Assembly: GCA_002839855.1 (NCBI GenBank)
Contig: PGYV01000009.1
Span: 10,187 to 74,186, forward strand
Reading direction: 5' to 3'
Length of the DNA: 64,000 nt
Source of the DNA: Candidatus Goldiibacteriota bacterium HGW-Goldbacteria-1
Lineage (GTDB): Bacteria > Oederibacteriota > PGYV01
Shown piece by piece: positions 1 through 8,271 of the stretch. Position 1 is the stretch's first letter. Each line of letters starts with the position of its first letter. The notes under the pieces are model-generated. The model made no database searches. It had not been told where the DNA came from and was given only the letters and a program-made list of their open reading frames with translations. The position numbers and the translations under genes were made by a program.

Positions 1-372
1 TGTAATGTAAGCTGACCTTGCCTGGTTATACTGCGCTTCCGATGCTTCAACCTGCTGCTTTGAAATTGAAGCGGAAGAATACAGCTCTTTAGCCCTGTCA
101 TAGGCGGCTTTTGCGGTATTATAGGAAGAATACGCCCCCTGCTGCTGCGCCTGTACTATTACACTTTCAAGGACGGCAACAGTTTCACCGGCTTTTACGG
201 TTTCCCCCGCATCCTTTAATTTTTTTATCACCCTTGCTGAAATTTTAGGCGCCACATCCACCTCTTTTATTTCAACAGTCCCGGAACCTGATATGGCCGT
301 ATTTTGTTTTGAACAGCCCGCAATTGCAAATATGGAAAGTACAACAATTAGAAGCGCAGTATTTTTTTTCAT
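1..372 (-). CDS. HlyD-family periplasmic adaptor lipoprotein (partial, 5' part only)
   Basis: The gene runs off the left edge, so only about the first 124 residues are present. The start is an ATG at 372, directly after the TAA of the TetR gene, and the GGAGG ribosome site lies inside the end of that gene. The protein opens with a short signal peptide and a lipobox (IAGC), then a biotinyl-lipoyl-like segment (VEIKEVDVAPKIS, GETVKAGETVAVLES) and the beginning of a coiled coil rich in Ala, Gln and Ser. This is the pattern of membrane-fusion adaptors of RND or ABC efflux systems, which bridge an inner-membrane pump and an outer-membrane channel. The pump genes would lie to the left. Co-transcription with a TetR regulator fits drug or solute efflux; the substrate is unknown. 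Confidence 0.85.
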   Translation of the reverse strand, partial: MKKNTALLIVVLSIFAIAGCSKQNTAISGSGTVEIKEVDVAPKISARVIKKLKDAGETVKAGETVAVLESVIVQAQQQGAYSSYNTAKAAYDRAKELYSSASISKQQVEASEAQYNQARSAYIT

Positions 373-1044
373 TTACTGTTTCCTCCTTTTATCTTCCGGC
401 AGCATTGAGCTTTTAAAATTATCCATAATATATTTTTTTCTGTCTTTTACGAATTTGCCTACTATTAACCTGTTAAATCCAATTTTGCCCGCAATATCTT
501 CCGCCATAGGTTTAACCATATACACGGGTGCAAGCTGAACAATAAAACTGATTAAAAACTGATAGATATTTACTTTTTTCATTCTGCCTTCTTTCATCTC
601 TTTACTAAGATACTTATACAGTTTTCCGTTTACCGGATTAAAGGGTATTTTGCTGAAATTTTCAATTATTATCTTTGGCATATGTTTTGCACCGCTTATC
701 ACTTCATATACCATCAGTTTAAGATGGCTTCTGTATTCATCAAACATCCTTTCATAAACATTAAGTATTTCTTCCATAACTTTCTCTGTCTTCCCGCCAT
801 TTTCAAAATCAATCGCGTTTATCCTTTCTATCAATATGCCAAAAACCGTCCTTAAAACCTGCTCATATATGTTTTCTTTTGATGAATAATAGTAATGAAG
901 CAGCGCTTTATTCACTTTTGCCCTGTCTGCTATCCTCTGCGTCCTTGCGCCGTAAAACCCGTATTCAACAAATTCATCAGACGCGGCTTTAAGTATTCTT
1001 TCTTTTGCCTTTAACTCTTTTTCCGGATCCTGTTTTTTTGACAC
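373..1044 (-). CDS. TetR/AcrR family transcriptional regulator
   Basis: About 223 residues. The N-terminal third carries a TetR helix-turn-helix (AKERILKAASDEF, then GARTQRIADRAKVNKALLHYYY), followed by a variable helical ligand domain. I chose the GTG at 1044 as start because GGAGG precedes it by about seven bases; a longer frame open to 1101 lacks such a site and adds an unconserved leader. It lies between the GNAT gene upstream and the efflux adaptor downstream in one operon. A perfect inverted repeat in the operon promoter (2332-2349) is the probable binding site, so autorepression is likely. The inducer cannot be predicted. Confidence 0.9.
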   Translation of the reverse strand: MSKKQDPEKELKAKERILKAASDEFVEYGFYGARTQRIADRAKVNKALLHYYYSSKENIYEQVLRTVFGILIERINAIDFENGGKTEKVMEEILNVYERMFDEYRSHLKLMVYEVISGAKHMPKIIIENFSKIPFNPVNGKLYKYLSKEMKEGRMKKVNIYQFLISFIVQLAPVYMVKPMAEDIAGKIGFNRLIVGKFVKDRKKYIMDNFKSSMLPEDKRRKQ

Positions 1045-1125
1045 TTTTAACCTCCGTATTCTTTCCGGCGAAAATAAAGTAAAAATTCCACTCCGGAACA
1101 AAAATTTTTATTTCAGCAGATTTTT

Positions 1126-2301
1126 TCATAGGAAATCAAAGTCCATATATAAAGGTTTAAGCAAAGGGAATGCCGCCTTTAATATTTTACTGTTACTTCC
1201 GGCCTTATATTTTATTCCAAGCACCATTTTCATAAATATGCCTTCGTTAACTTGCGCTATTATTTTTTGATTGTAGTAAAACGTTATCTTTCCCCGCGGG
1301 CCTTTTTCTGTCCTTTTCATATCAAATGTACCGTTTATCCCGGCTTTTTTAAACCGCTTTAATATGAGAGGAACAATTACTTTTTTTAATCCTTCAAAAT
1401 TGCCGATTCTGTACATTCTGATATATTTGGGAGTGATATATAAATCAATCTCTTTTTTTACAGGTTTTCTGGAACCTTCTATTTCTATCCCTTTGCCATT
1501 GTCATAATATATTTTATTTAAACCTTTTTGTTTTACATATTCAAATGCCTTTGCCGCAAGTGCTTTTGCGGCTTCTTCATGCCCCGGTAAATAACACAGC
1601 TCGGATATTTTTAGCGTATTTTTTTCAATATGATTTACAGGGCCCATTAAAAGATAACCGCATGCTTTTTTATTTTTATATGCTATATAAGCCGGAGATA
1701 TCCCGACTCCTTCCGACAATCCTTCTTTGTGAATGTATTTACACCCCAGTACCCATGTATTAAGCGGCCTTACCACCGGGCCTGTTTTATCCGCGCAGAA
1801 TTTTTCATGTATTTGTGCCATTGTTCTGATATTATTTTTTTTCAACGGATCCGCTTTTTTTACAGCGTACCCGTATTGTATTTTTAGTTTGTCATCCAAA
1901 TCCATAACTTTAAACGGAAACATAACCGGTGAAAACCCAAACTGCTTATAATAGGAGGTTTTGTAAGGATTAAGGTATGTAAGCGGATACCCTTCTTTTT
2001 TAATAAATTCCAGTGCGTCTCGTGTTATTACGGCAGCGTACCCTTTTCCCCTTTCATCCGGCGCGGTTGCCACTCCGGCTATACCTGCCGCTTTTACCTT
2101 TATACCGTCTATATATATTTCCCTTGGCAGAACGCACGCCATGCTGACAAGTTTTTTACCTTCATATAACAACCTTATGTTTTTATATGAGAACTGTTCT
2201 TCTTTCATTATGGATGTATTAAGAAAAGATGAATTAAAGACTTCAGCGCTTAATTTTACCGCGTCTTTGATGTTGATTTGATTTGCCTGTTTTATTTCCA
2301 T
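1126..2301 (-). CDS. Eis-like GNAT family N-acetyltransferase
   Basis: A 391-residue protein with an N-terminal GNAT domain. The acetyl-CoA binding stretch is visible around residues 76-88 (VATAPDERGKGYA), followed by a second, degenerate GNAT-like region and a C-terminal SCP2-like part. This is the architecture of the Eis/DUF4081-type family, which can acetylate amines including aminoglycosides. The gene is the first of an operon with a TetR regulator and an efflux adaptor, so a xenobiotic-response role is plausible but inferred. Transcription probably starts from the promoter at 2349-2376. Confidence 0.8.
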   Translation of the reverse strand: MEIKQANQINIKDAVKLSAEVFNSSFLNTSIMKEEQFSYKNIRLLYEGKKLVSMACVLPREIYIDGIKVKAAGIAGVATAPDERGKGYAAVITRDALEFIKKEGYPLTYLNPYKTSYYKQFGFSPVMFPFKVMDLDDKLKIQYGYAVKKADPLKKNNIRTMAQIHEKFCADKTGPVVRPLNTWVLGCKYIHKEGLSEGVGISPAYIAYKNKKACGYLLMGPVNHIEKNTLKISELCYLPGHEEAAKALAAKAFEYVKQKGLNKIYYDNGKGIEIEGSRKPVKKEIDLYITPKYIRMYRIGNFEGLKKVIVPLILKRFKKAGINGTFDMKRTEKGPRGKITFYYNQKIIAQVNEGIFMKMVLGIKYKAGSNSKILKAAFPLLKPLYMDFDFL

Positions 2302-2331
2302 TACAGCCGCCTGTTTAATTTAACTGATTAG

Positions 2332-2349
2332 TTTAACCATCTGGTTAAA
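2332..2349. promoter_or_regulatory. Inverted-repeat operator for the TetR regulator
   Basis: Perfect 8-bp arms TTTAACCA and TGGTTAAA separated by TC. The site abuts the -10 box of the minus-strand operon promoter, so a bound repressor would cover the transcription start. The TetR protein encoded in the same operon is the likely ligand; this is inferred from position. Confidence 0.7.
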
Positions 2350-2376
2350 TTATACAGTATTGACTTCAGAAATCAA
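2349..2376 (-). promoter_or_regulatory. Sigma-70 promoter of the GNAT-TetR-adaptor operon
   Basis: On the minus strand a TTGATT -35 box (2371-2376) and a TATAAT -10 box (2349-2354) are separated by 16 bases. Transcription would start inside the operator, about 40 bases before the GNAT start codon. Confidence 0.7.
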
Positions 2377-2408
2377 CAGCTTTTTTTAATTAAATTTGTC
2401 GGCTTGTT

Positions 2409-2600
2409 TTACTGTGCCCTGTAATTGCCGCATTTAGCAAAACTATTTGTTTCGGCAAACCCGCAGCAGATATCTGTCTGATCCCCGCCTTTATTGCAGT
2501 TTTCTCTTTTTAAAGCGCATACCCTGCGGTTTTTTTCCACCCATCCCTGTTCATTAGCCGCTTCCGAATAATCAATTTCTTCTTCTAAAAATCTGCACAT
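2409..2600 (-). CDS. Small Cys-rich hypothetical protein
   Basis: A 63-residue protein with six cysteines (positions 2, 28, 35, 45, 46 and 57), suggesting a small metal-binding or Fe-S-like fold. An AGGAGG ribosome site sits just before the ATG at 2600, which supports a real gene despite the length. It follows the AmrA-like gene on the same strand with about 100 bases between. I do not recognise the family. Confidence 0.55.
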   Translation of the reverse strand: MCRFLEEEIDYSEAANEQGWVEKNRRVCALKRENCNKGGDQTDICCGFAETNSFAKCGNYRAQ

Positions 2601-2699
2601 GCCGCCCTCCTAAAATAGGTTTTTTTAGCCCGTTAGGATTGTCTTTAACACTAAAATCAATTTCCGCATATGCTGCCGTTTTAAATAACGGTTTGTTGT

Positions 2700-3254
2700 T
2701 CAGCGATTCTCTTTTTCCCCAAAAACCTGCGCTTCAAAGACATATATTTCGGTTTTAGGGTCAAGATACGCGTCCTTTGACAATCCGGCTTTTCCTTCAC
2801 AAAGGTGTTCCATAAATTCTTTTTTACTCCACCCGGTTTCATCAGCCACCTGAGGAAGAAATACGCCTGCCGCAAAACCTTTTTTAACTATTACGCCGTG
2901 CCTGCCAAGTTCAATTTCATCAATACCGGACACCCTTCGCTTGGGTGACAGTATGGATACTTCCACATCAATATCTTTAAGCTCCTCTTCATTTACAGGT
3001 TCAAACCTTGGATCCTGTGTTGCAGACTCTATTGCCATTTCTTCAACTGTTTTATGTATTGGTTCATTGCTTTCTATTGTTCCAATACAGCCCCTAAGCT
3101 GCCCATTATTATGAATAGTGACAAAAGCGCCGCCGGTCTGATTAAACTCCGGGTCAGTGGAATTAAACCGCGGAATAATACTTTTTGTTATATATTGCTC
3201 TATCGTATTTCTGGCAAGTTTTAAGATTTCATCCTGCTGCTGTTTATTCAGCAT
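2700..3254 (-). CDS. amrA: AMMECR1-domain protein (AmmeMemoRadiSam protein A type)
   Basis: A 184-residue single-domain AMMECR1 protein. The family signature LRGCIG is at about residues 54-59, with GAFVTI before it and the DPRF and DIDVEVSIL segments after it. In many prokaryotes the protein belongs to a three-gene AmmeMemoRadiSam set with a Memo dioxygenase-like protein and a radical SAM enzyme; neither partner is in this window. Its start overlaps the end of the metallo-hydrolase gene by 11 bases, so the two are translationally coupled. The biochemical role of the family is not settled. Confidence 0.88.
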   Translation of the reverse strand: MLNKQQQDEILKLARNTIEQYITKSIIPRFNSTDPEFNQTGGAFVTIHNNGQLRGCIGTIESNEPIHKTVEEMAIESATQDPRFEPVNEEELKDIDVEVSILSPKRRVSGIDEIELGRHGVIVKKGFAAGVFLPQVADETGWSKKEFMEHLCEGKAGLSKDAYLDPKTEIYVFEAQVFGEKENR

Positions 3255-3987
3255 TTTTTACCTTCTTTTCTTCAGGTATAAATACCTTTATATTTTTATT
3301 TTTAATAAGTTTTTTAAATTCTTCCCCGTCATTTTTATTTCCCACAATAAGCCCGTAATGCATTGGAACCGCGATTTCAGGCTTTATCAAATCCACAGCT
3401 TCTGCCGCTTCTTTTGGTGTCATTACATAAGTGCCGGATACAGGCACAAGCGCCACTGATATTTTACCCAAACTCTTCATTTCGTCTATCAGGTCAGTGT
3501 CGCCCATATGGTATGTTCTTGTTCCTTCATAATTCAGGATATACCCCACTTTGCCGTCTTTTTTTGGATGAAATGGTTTTTTATTATTATATGCCGCAAC
3601 CGCTTCCACTTTTATATTGCCAAGCATGATAGAATCCCCGGGTTTTACTATTTTAAGATTATAGCCTTTAAGTTTATCAGCGCATTTTTCCGTACATACT
3701 ACTACTGTGTTTTTTGACGTGATTTTTTTTATATCCTCAGGCGAACAGTGGTCATGATGTTCGTGGGTAATCAGGATATAATCTGCCGGTATCCCGGCAT
3801 CAAGTTTAAAAGGGTCTATATAAATGATTTTTTTATCAAGTTTCAGCATAAATGAGTCGTGGTGAAACCATGTCATATTTTTTATTATCTGCTCTGCCGT
3901 CATATTGTTTTCCATGGCAAATCCCCCCGATACTGAAATTAAAATGAATACCTGCAGCAGAAACAGTTTAATAATGCCTTTACCCAT
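3244..3987 (-). CDS. Secreted MBL-fold metal-dependent hydrolase (UlaG-like)
   Basis: A 247-residue protein with an N-terminal signal peptide (about residues 1-24) and a metallo-beta-lactamase fold. The zinc-binding motif HEHHDH is at residues 75-80, with later ligands in MGDTD (about 161-165) and PMHYG. This branch includes UlaG-type lactonases and many uncharacterised hydrolases acting on phosphoesters or lactones. A GGAGG site precedes the ATG at 3987. It shares an operon with the AmrA-like gene and diverges from the tRNA gene. Confidence 0.85.
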   Translation of the reverse strand: MGKGIIKLFLLQVFILISVSGGFAMENNMTAEQIIKNMTWFHHDSFMLKLDKKIIYIDPFKLDAGIPADYILITHEHHDHCSPEDIKKITSKNTVVVCTEKCADKLKGYNLKIVKPGDSIMLGNIKVEAVAAYNNKKPFHPKKDGKVGYILNYEGTRTYHMGDTDLIDEMKSLGKISVALVPVSGTYVMTPKEAAEAVDLIKPEIAVPMHYGLIVGNKNDGEEFKKLIKNKNIKVFIPEEKKVKNAE

Positions 3988-4020
3988 AACAACCTCCCTG
4001 CATACTTCTTTATTATTCCC

Positions 4021-4048
4021 TTGACATTATACCTTAAAAAAATATAAT
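4021..4048 (+). promoter_or_regulatory. Promoter of the tRNA-Ile gene
   Basis: TTGACA (4021-4026), a 16-base spacer, and TATAAT (4043-4048). Transcription would start around 4055, about 22 bases before the mature tRNA. Confidence 0.8.
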
Positions 4049-4076
4049 ATAAAACACTTTGAAATTAACAAAAAGT

Positions 4077-4153
4077 GGGCCCTTAGCTCAGTTGGTTAGA
4101 GCAGTAGACTCATAATCTATTGGTCGTAGGTTCAAGTCCTACAGGGCCCACCA
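4077..4153 (+). tRNA. tRNA-Ile (anticodon CAU, lysidine-type)
   Basis: A full cloverleaf: the seven-pair acceptor stem GGGCCCT/AGGGCCC, D-arm GCTC/GAGC, anticodon stem with loop CTCATAA, T-arm GTAGG/CCTAC with TTCAAGT, and an encoded CCA. The CAU anticodon could be Met or Ile. The body closely matches bacterial tRNA-Ile2, with TTAGCTCAGTTGGTTAGAGC and the TGGTCGTAGG junction, rather than elongator or initiator Met. I therefore call the minor isoleucine tRNA whose C34 is changed to lysidine by TilS to read AUA. Confidence 0.85.
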
Positions 4154-4157
4154 TTTA

Positions 4158-4196
4158 AAATAAAAAAAGCGTACCTTGTGTACGCTTTTTTTATTT
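4158..4196 (+). terminator. Rho-independent terminator after tRNA-Ile
   Basis: A perfect 17-bp stem with a GCGTAC/GTACGC core and A/T flanks around a CTTGT loop, ending in a T run. The A and T tracts on both sides make it able to work in either direction; it directly follows the tRNA. Confidence 0.9.
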
Positions 4197-4251
4197 TATG
4201 GCCCTGCAGGGCTTGAATGGTTTTGCCAAAGTACTTTAAGTTCTTAATGTA

Positions 4252-4273
4252 GAGACGCAATATATTGCGTCTC
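4252..4273. repeat. Dispersed 22-bp perfect palindrome, copy 1
   Basis: Arms GAGACGCAATA and TATTGCGTCTC meet with no spacer. The same core recurs at 4371-4390 and 15008-15029, always between genes. Confidence 0.85.
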
Positions 4274-4370
4274 GTTTTTATACCCACCTTTAGCTTACAC
4301 GGTTTATATGTAATATAGGAGTGTTTACAATTAGATACATTTTATCTCACAGATTTAAAAACAAAACCTT

Positions 4371-4390
4371 AGACGCAATATATTGCGTCT
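4371..4390. repeat. Dispersed perfect palindrome, copy 2
   Basis: A 20-bp core of the same palindrome (AGACGCAATA and its complement). It lies five bases past the CapA-like stop codon, where it could form a hairpin in that transcript. Confidence 0.8.
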
Positions 4391-4395
4391 CTACT

Positions 4396-5475
4396 TTATA
4401 AACCAAGTTCTTTTAAATCAATACCTTCAAACTTTAACGCGTCAATAAACGCCTTTATCTCTGCGGAGTCCTGCATTATTTCAGGCCTATAATTTACAAG
4501 TTTTACCGGTATAAACTTAACTTTTTTTATTACTTTATTTTCTATTTCAAGATTTATTATGCCGCTTTTGTGTGTGTCTTCACGTTCAAGGTCAAATACA
4601 AAATTCCCAAGGCCATAAAATATATATTTACCGTTGTATTTTTCAACGTCCTGAAACAGGTGCGTATGAGAACCAAAAACAAAATCAACTCCGGAATCAA
4701 TTAATTTTCTTGCGAATTTTTTCTGATAATTTTTTACCTCTTCATATTCCCTCCCCCAGTGAAGATAAACAATTAAAATATCACTCTCTTTTCTGTGGGC
4801 CTTTATGTCTTTTTGTATTTCATCCATAAGCGCGGGTATTGTACCGTATCTGTCTTTGCCCGCGAAAAAGGTTTCATGGGATACGTTTGAATAACATAAA
4901 AATGAGACCTTTGCTCCATTGACATACTTCACGCACGGAACATTTGGTTTCCAAAGGTTATTTTTTCTTATTCCGCAGTGGTCAATACCCGTTTTTTCAA
5001 GCGCCTGCACAGTCTGTGTAAGCCCATACTGCCCGTAATCCAAAATATGATTATTAGCAAGTGATACTATATTGATTCCAGCGTCTGCCAGTGCCCGGGC
5101 ATCCCTTTCAAAACCATAAAGATGAACAGACTTATCCTTTCCCTGCTTTTTTAAATTTAAAAGGCTTTCTTTATTTACTAAAGGGGCTTCCAGGTTCCCA
5201 AACACAACTGATGATTTTTTAAACAGTTCTTTAACTTTTTCATATGGGTACCCAATTCCATTAACATCTATCAAAGGGGAAAGTTTTCTTCCCGGCATTA
5301 TATCGCCCACAAGCGTTATAATATTTGAACCATTTATGTTCTGCGTAATTACGCCTTTATCCTGCTGTAACTGCGCCTTATCTTCCGGCTTCACCGTAGC
5401 GCATCCCGCAGATAACCCGATTAAACCAAGCAGTGCTGCCGCGGACGCTATTTTCCAAAAAGTTGTTTTATTAAT
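4396..5475 (-). CDS. CapA-family metallophosphatase-like lipoprotein
   Basis: The body is a CapA/PGA-cap domain, a calcineurin-like fold used in poly-gamma-glutamate capsule systems: GDIMPGRK near the N-terminus, GNLEAPL, SLANNHILDYG, LHWGREY and GSHTHLFQ. The first canonical start is a GTG at 5394 (332 residues). Read further upstream, the frame encodes a textbook lipoprotein signal: basic MNKT, a hydrophobic stretch and a LSAGC lipobox with Cys25, beginning at an ATT at 5475. I therefore extend the gene to 5475 (359 residues) with a rare ATT start inside the AsmA-like gene, a 28-base overlap. No capBC partners are present, so the substrate is unknown. Confidence 0.8.
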   Translation of the reverse strand: MNKTTFWKIASAAALLGLIGLSAGCATVKPEDKAQLQQDKGVITQNINGSNIITLVGDIMPGRKLSPLIDVNGIGYPYEKVKELFKKSSVVFGNLEAPLVNKESLLNLKKQGKDKSVHLYGFERDARALADAGINIVSLANNHILDYGQYGLTQTVQALEKTGIDHCGIRKNNLWKPNVPCVKYVNGAKVSFLCYSNVSHETFFAGKDRYGTIPALMDEIQKDIKAHRKESDILIVYLHWGREYEEVKNYQKKFARKLIDSGVDFVFGSHTHLFQDVEKYNGKYIFYGLGNFVFDLEREDTHKSGIINLEIENKVIKKVKFIPVKLVNYRPEIMQDSAEIKAFIDALKFEGIDLKELGL

Positions 5476-7601
5476 TTTCCACCCTCTTTTTCCATGTACT
5501 TTTTGCCTTCTTCTTCGAGCTTTTTAGCAAGGTTCCTTTTTATATTATCCATCATCCTTGACTGTGAATAGTCGTACTTCTTCTGCGCTGTCGTGTTATA
5601 TACACGGAAATCAAAAGGCATCCAGCCTTCTTTATCATAAGCGTATCCCGCATCTTTTATTCCAAAATTCGCGGCAATATTTGCTTCAAACTGTTTTGCA
5701 AGTTTTGGGCTAATATCAGTTTCTGCTTTAAAATCAAGAGCCCTGTCCACGGTTATCCATCCCGCGCCTTTCACTTTTATATCGCCTGCTTTTCCGTCAG
5801 CGCCTTTATCAAGGCGGAAGTTTTTTATGTCAATTTTACCGGAAGCCATATTAAAACTGCCGCCCATAGTGTCAAATTCTATCGCATTTCCAAAATCTGT
5901 TATCCCCGTTTTTTTAGCAATATCTTTTCCCATTTCCAGCGGCCCCACAAGGCCGTTTGACACATTAAAAAGACCGCTTCCTTTTACAGTATGTAAAACA
6001 TCTTTAAATGTCACGCCTGAAAATTTTGCATTAATGGCGGCTTTGCCCTGAACTTTTCCTTTTAAATCGTCAATAAACGTTTTCTTTGCAGGGTCTTTTC
6101 TTGGAAGCACCGCTATCACGTCATCTATAAGGCGGGTCATCTGTACTTTAGAAGTTATAAAGTCAAATGAGTATGTCTCTTTATTAATGTCAGAAACCGC
6201 GCTGCTGTTTATGTTTCCACTGTAAGCGGCAGCTGAAGCTTCCATATAAAATTTATTATTAACAAGCCTTACATTTGCTATTGTCTTTCCAATTTCTATT
6301 TCTTTAAAGGAAATTGCATCGGCTTTAATATTCAGATAAGCACCGGGTGCCTTTATGGCTTTTTTTGTTTTAGCAGCAGCTGTTTTTGTATTTACTAACT
6401 CTTTTTTTACAGCTGACTTTTCTTTTTTTGGTATCAATGCCAGCAGGTATTCCACGGCAAGTTTGGGCGAGTATATATCAATATTAAAAACTCCGTTATC
6501 CAAGCTTGTAACATTGGTCCCGTTTATCTTTACGTTTACATTGTTACCGGCAAGTTTAAAGTCCATGTCTGATTTTAAATTATATGCAGATGTTATTTCT
6601 GCCATGCCGTTAAAGTTTTCCACCGCTTTTTTTCCAAGATACAACACTTCCGCCTTTTCAATAGCGGCTGAATCCGAAAATGTAAATTTACCGTTCATAA
6701 TAGAAAATTTTATATTATTTTTTACAACTCCGGAAAGAGTGACATCTTTCAACTTGGAAACAGTTGCTTCGGGCAGTATCTTTATTATACCGGGGATATC
6801 AGCAGTAGTTGTAATTTTACCTGTTACATCTTTAAAATTGGCAAGCTTTATATTCCCTTCACTTACCGTTCCCGCAATTACAAGTTTTCCCACGGCAATA
6901 TCCGCGTCTTTTGATTTAAGGTCAAGCCTTACCTGTGATTTTAAATCCACCGGTATGTTATAAGAACCATAAACAGCGGTAAAATCAGATTTAATATCCA
7001 CCGGAACCGCGGCGCTTAACAGCAGATTGCCTGTTGAAAAATTAAAATCTTTTAACTGCACGTTTACCGCTTTAACTTTTGAAACATCGGAATATATAAA
7101 ATTTCCTTTTTTTACCGCCACCCCTGTAACTATTATGTTATTAAATAAGGGTTTATCTGATTTTTTATCTTTCTTCAGGTTTTTCTTTTTTGCCGCTTTC
7201 TTTTCGCTGTTTAACATATCAGAAAAGTTAAACTTACCGTCCGGCTTTTTAATTATTTTGGCGTAGGGTGAAACAAGTTCTATTCTGTTGATAATAAGAT
7301 CTTTTTTTAGCAGGGCTAAAAGATTATACTTGAATACAACACTTTCGGATTTAAGAAAGTTTTCCTTATTAGCGGCTCCGCCCTCTTTTATATAAACATT
7401 ACTTATCTCTATACCTTTAAAAATATTAAATTTAAGTTCTCCAAGCCCTATTTCACGTCCCGTAGCTTCAGATGCTTCTTTTATTACAATCTGTTTTATC
7501 TTTTCCGGCGGAAACATAATGTAGACAGCTGCCGTGGCAGCGCCAAGCAATAAGACTATTATTCCTGTAATTATTAACACAACCTTTAAGAATTTTTTCA
7601 T
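5448..7601 (-). CDS. AsmA-family envelope protein
   Basis: A 717-residue protein with an N-terminal membrane anchor (about residues 7-29) followed by a long beta-rich periplasmic region. The AsmA start (EKIKQIVIKEASEATGREI, then LGELKFNIFKGIEISNV) and an AsmA C-terminal-like block (GLFNVSNGLVGPL, DFDTMGGSFN-like) are visible. AsmA-like proteins span the periplasm as lipid-transfer bridges to the outer membrane in Gram-negative bacteria. Lys-rich low-complexity stretches interrupt the middle. The CapA-like gene overlaps its 3' end. Confidence 0.8.
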   Translation of the reverse strand: MKKFLKVVLIITGIIVLLLGAATAAVYIMFPPEKIKQIVIKEASEATGREIGLGELKFNIFKGIEISNVYIKEGGAANKENFLKSESVVFKYNLLALLKKDLIINRIELVSPYAKIIKKPDGKFNFSDMLNSEKKAAKKKNLKKDKKSDKPLFNNIIVTGVAVKKGNFIYSDVSKVKAVNVQLKDFNFSTGNLLLSAAVPVDIKSDFTAVYGSYNIPVDLKSQVRLDLKSKDADIAVGKLVIAGTVSEGNIKLANFKDVTGKITTTADIPGIIKILPEATVSKLKDVTLSGVVKNNIKFSIMNGKFTFSDSAAIEKAEVLYLGKKAVENFNGMAEITSAYNLKSDMDFKLAGNNVNVKINGTNVTSLDNGVFNIDIYSPKLAVEYLLALIPKKEKSAVKKELVNTKTAAAKTKKAIKAPGAYLNIKADAISFKEIEIGKTIANVRLVNNKFYMEASAAAYSGNINSSAVSDINKETYSFDFITSKVQMTRLIDDVIAVLPRKDPAKKTFIDDLKGKVQGKAAINAKFSGVTFKDVLHTVKGSGLFNVSNGLVGPLEMGKDIAKKTGITDFGNAIEFDTMGGSFNMASGKIDIKNFRLDKGADGKAGDIKVKGAGWITVDRALDFKAETDISPKLAKQFEANIAANFGIKDAGYAYDKEGWMPFDFRVYNTTAQKKYDYSQSRMMDNIKRNLAKKLEEEGKKYMEKEGGKLIKQLFGK

Positions 7602-7701
7602 TGTATTACCTCCTTACATTTGACGTCATTTTAGCAGAAAGGGTTGCATAATGCATATACAAAACTTATATATTCAGTTTTATACCCTATAAAAACAAAA
7701 T

Positions 7702-7734
7702 GGCCGGCGGGGCCTCACAGGGCCCGCGCCGGCC
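7702..7734 (-). terminator. Terminator after the SOS operon
   Basis: A very GC-rich hairpin (outer stem GGCCGGCG/CGCCGGCC, inner GGGCC/GGCCC with one bulge). On the minus strand a T-rich run follows it. It lies about 75 bases after the S23-family stop codon. A second, weaker hairpin (ACGGTTTA/TAAACCGT) is at 7757-7784. Confidence 0.65.
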
Positions 7735-7809
7735 GGAAAACAAAGGGCGTCAATAAACGGTTTATGGTTTTTGCCTTAAACCGTGATATATGCTAATGGG
7801 GTAACATTA

Positions 7810-8223
7810 TTATACAGCCGCCTTTAAGTTTTCCTTTTTGTTTTTATCTTTATAAGCGGTGAATTTTTCCCGCGTGGACTTTATTGCAGAACCGCAGATC
7901 TGGGAAATTGCACCAGCTTCTTTTACCAGTTCATTAAACAAACCTTCCTTTTCAAGCCCGGCAAGCTGCAGGACTTCCATAAGATGCTTTGCCTCGTTTG
8001 AAAGCCTTTCTGTTTCTTCTAATCTTGAAAGAAAATCTTTTCCGGAACTGCTTTTACACGCCGCCCTGTAACTTGCGCCGGCCAAAGACGCGCATCTGAC
8101 AATCATTTCTCCCAGAATGTCTGCCTCTGTCTTGTCCGGAAGTTTCGCGCACGCTGTTGCCGCGTCTGCCCCAAATTTCAAAGTCCTTTCACACATTTCT
8201 TTGCTGAACTGTTCTTTTTCCAT
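7810..8223 (-). CDS. Four-helix-bundle protein of the S23 / intervening-sequence family
   Basis: A 137-residue all-helical protein. Conserved features of the S23-type four-helix bundle family are visible: LGEMIVRCASLAGASYRAAC in the second helix, the KDFLSRLEETERLSNEAKHLM helix and a C-terminal RSI-like helix. The family was named from insertions in 23S rRNA genes but is mostly found as stand-alone genes of unknown function. Here it is last in the lexA-recA run, only 49 bases after recA, so it may be SOS-induced; that is inference from position. Confidence 0.75.
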   Translation of the reverse strand: MEKEQFSKEMCERTLKFGADAATACAKLPDKTEADILGEMIVRCASLAGASYRAACKSSSGKDFLSRLEETERLSNEAKHLMEVLQLAGLEKEGLFNELVKEAGAISQICGSAIKSTREKFTAYKDKNKKENLKAAV

Positions 8224-8271
8224 AGCTCTACCCCTCTTTTTTCGGGACTCCCTGTCCCATAAATTTAAAAC

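Noticed and set aside
4077-4153. tRNA-Met reading of the CAU anticodon
   Set aside because: The body and T-arm match tRNA-Ile2, and the initiator features (three G-C pairs in the anticodon stem, 1-72 mismatch) are missing.
6355-6963. 202-residue frame opposite the AsmA-like gene
   Set aside because: It is an antisense shadow rich in Ser, Phe and Thr; the minus-strand gene has clear family features.
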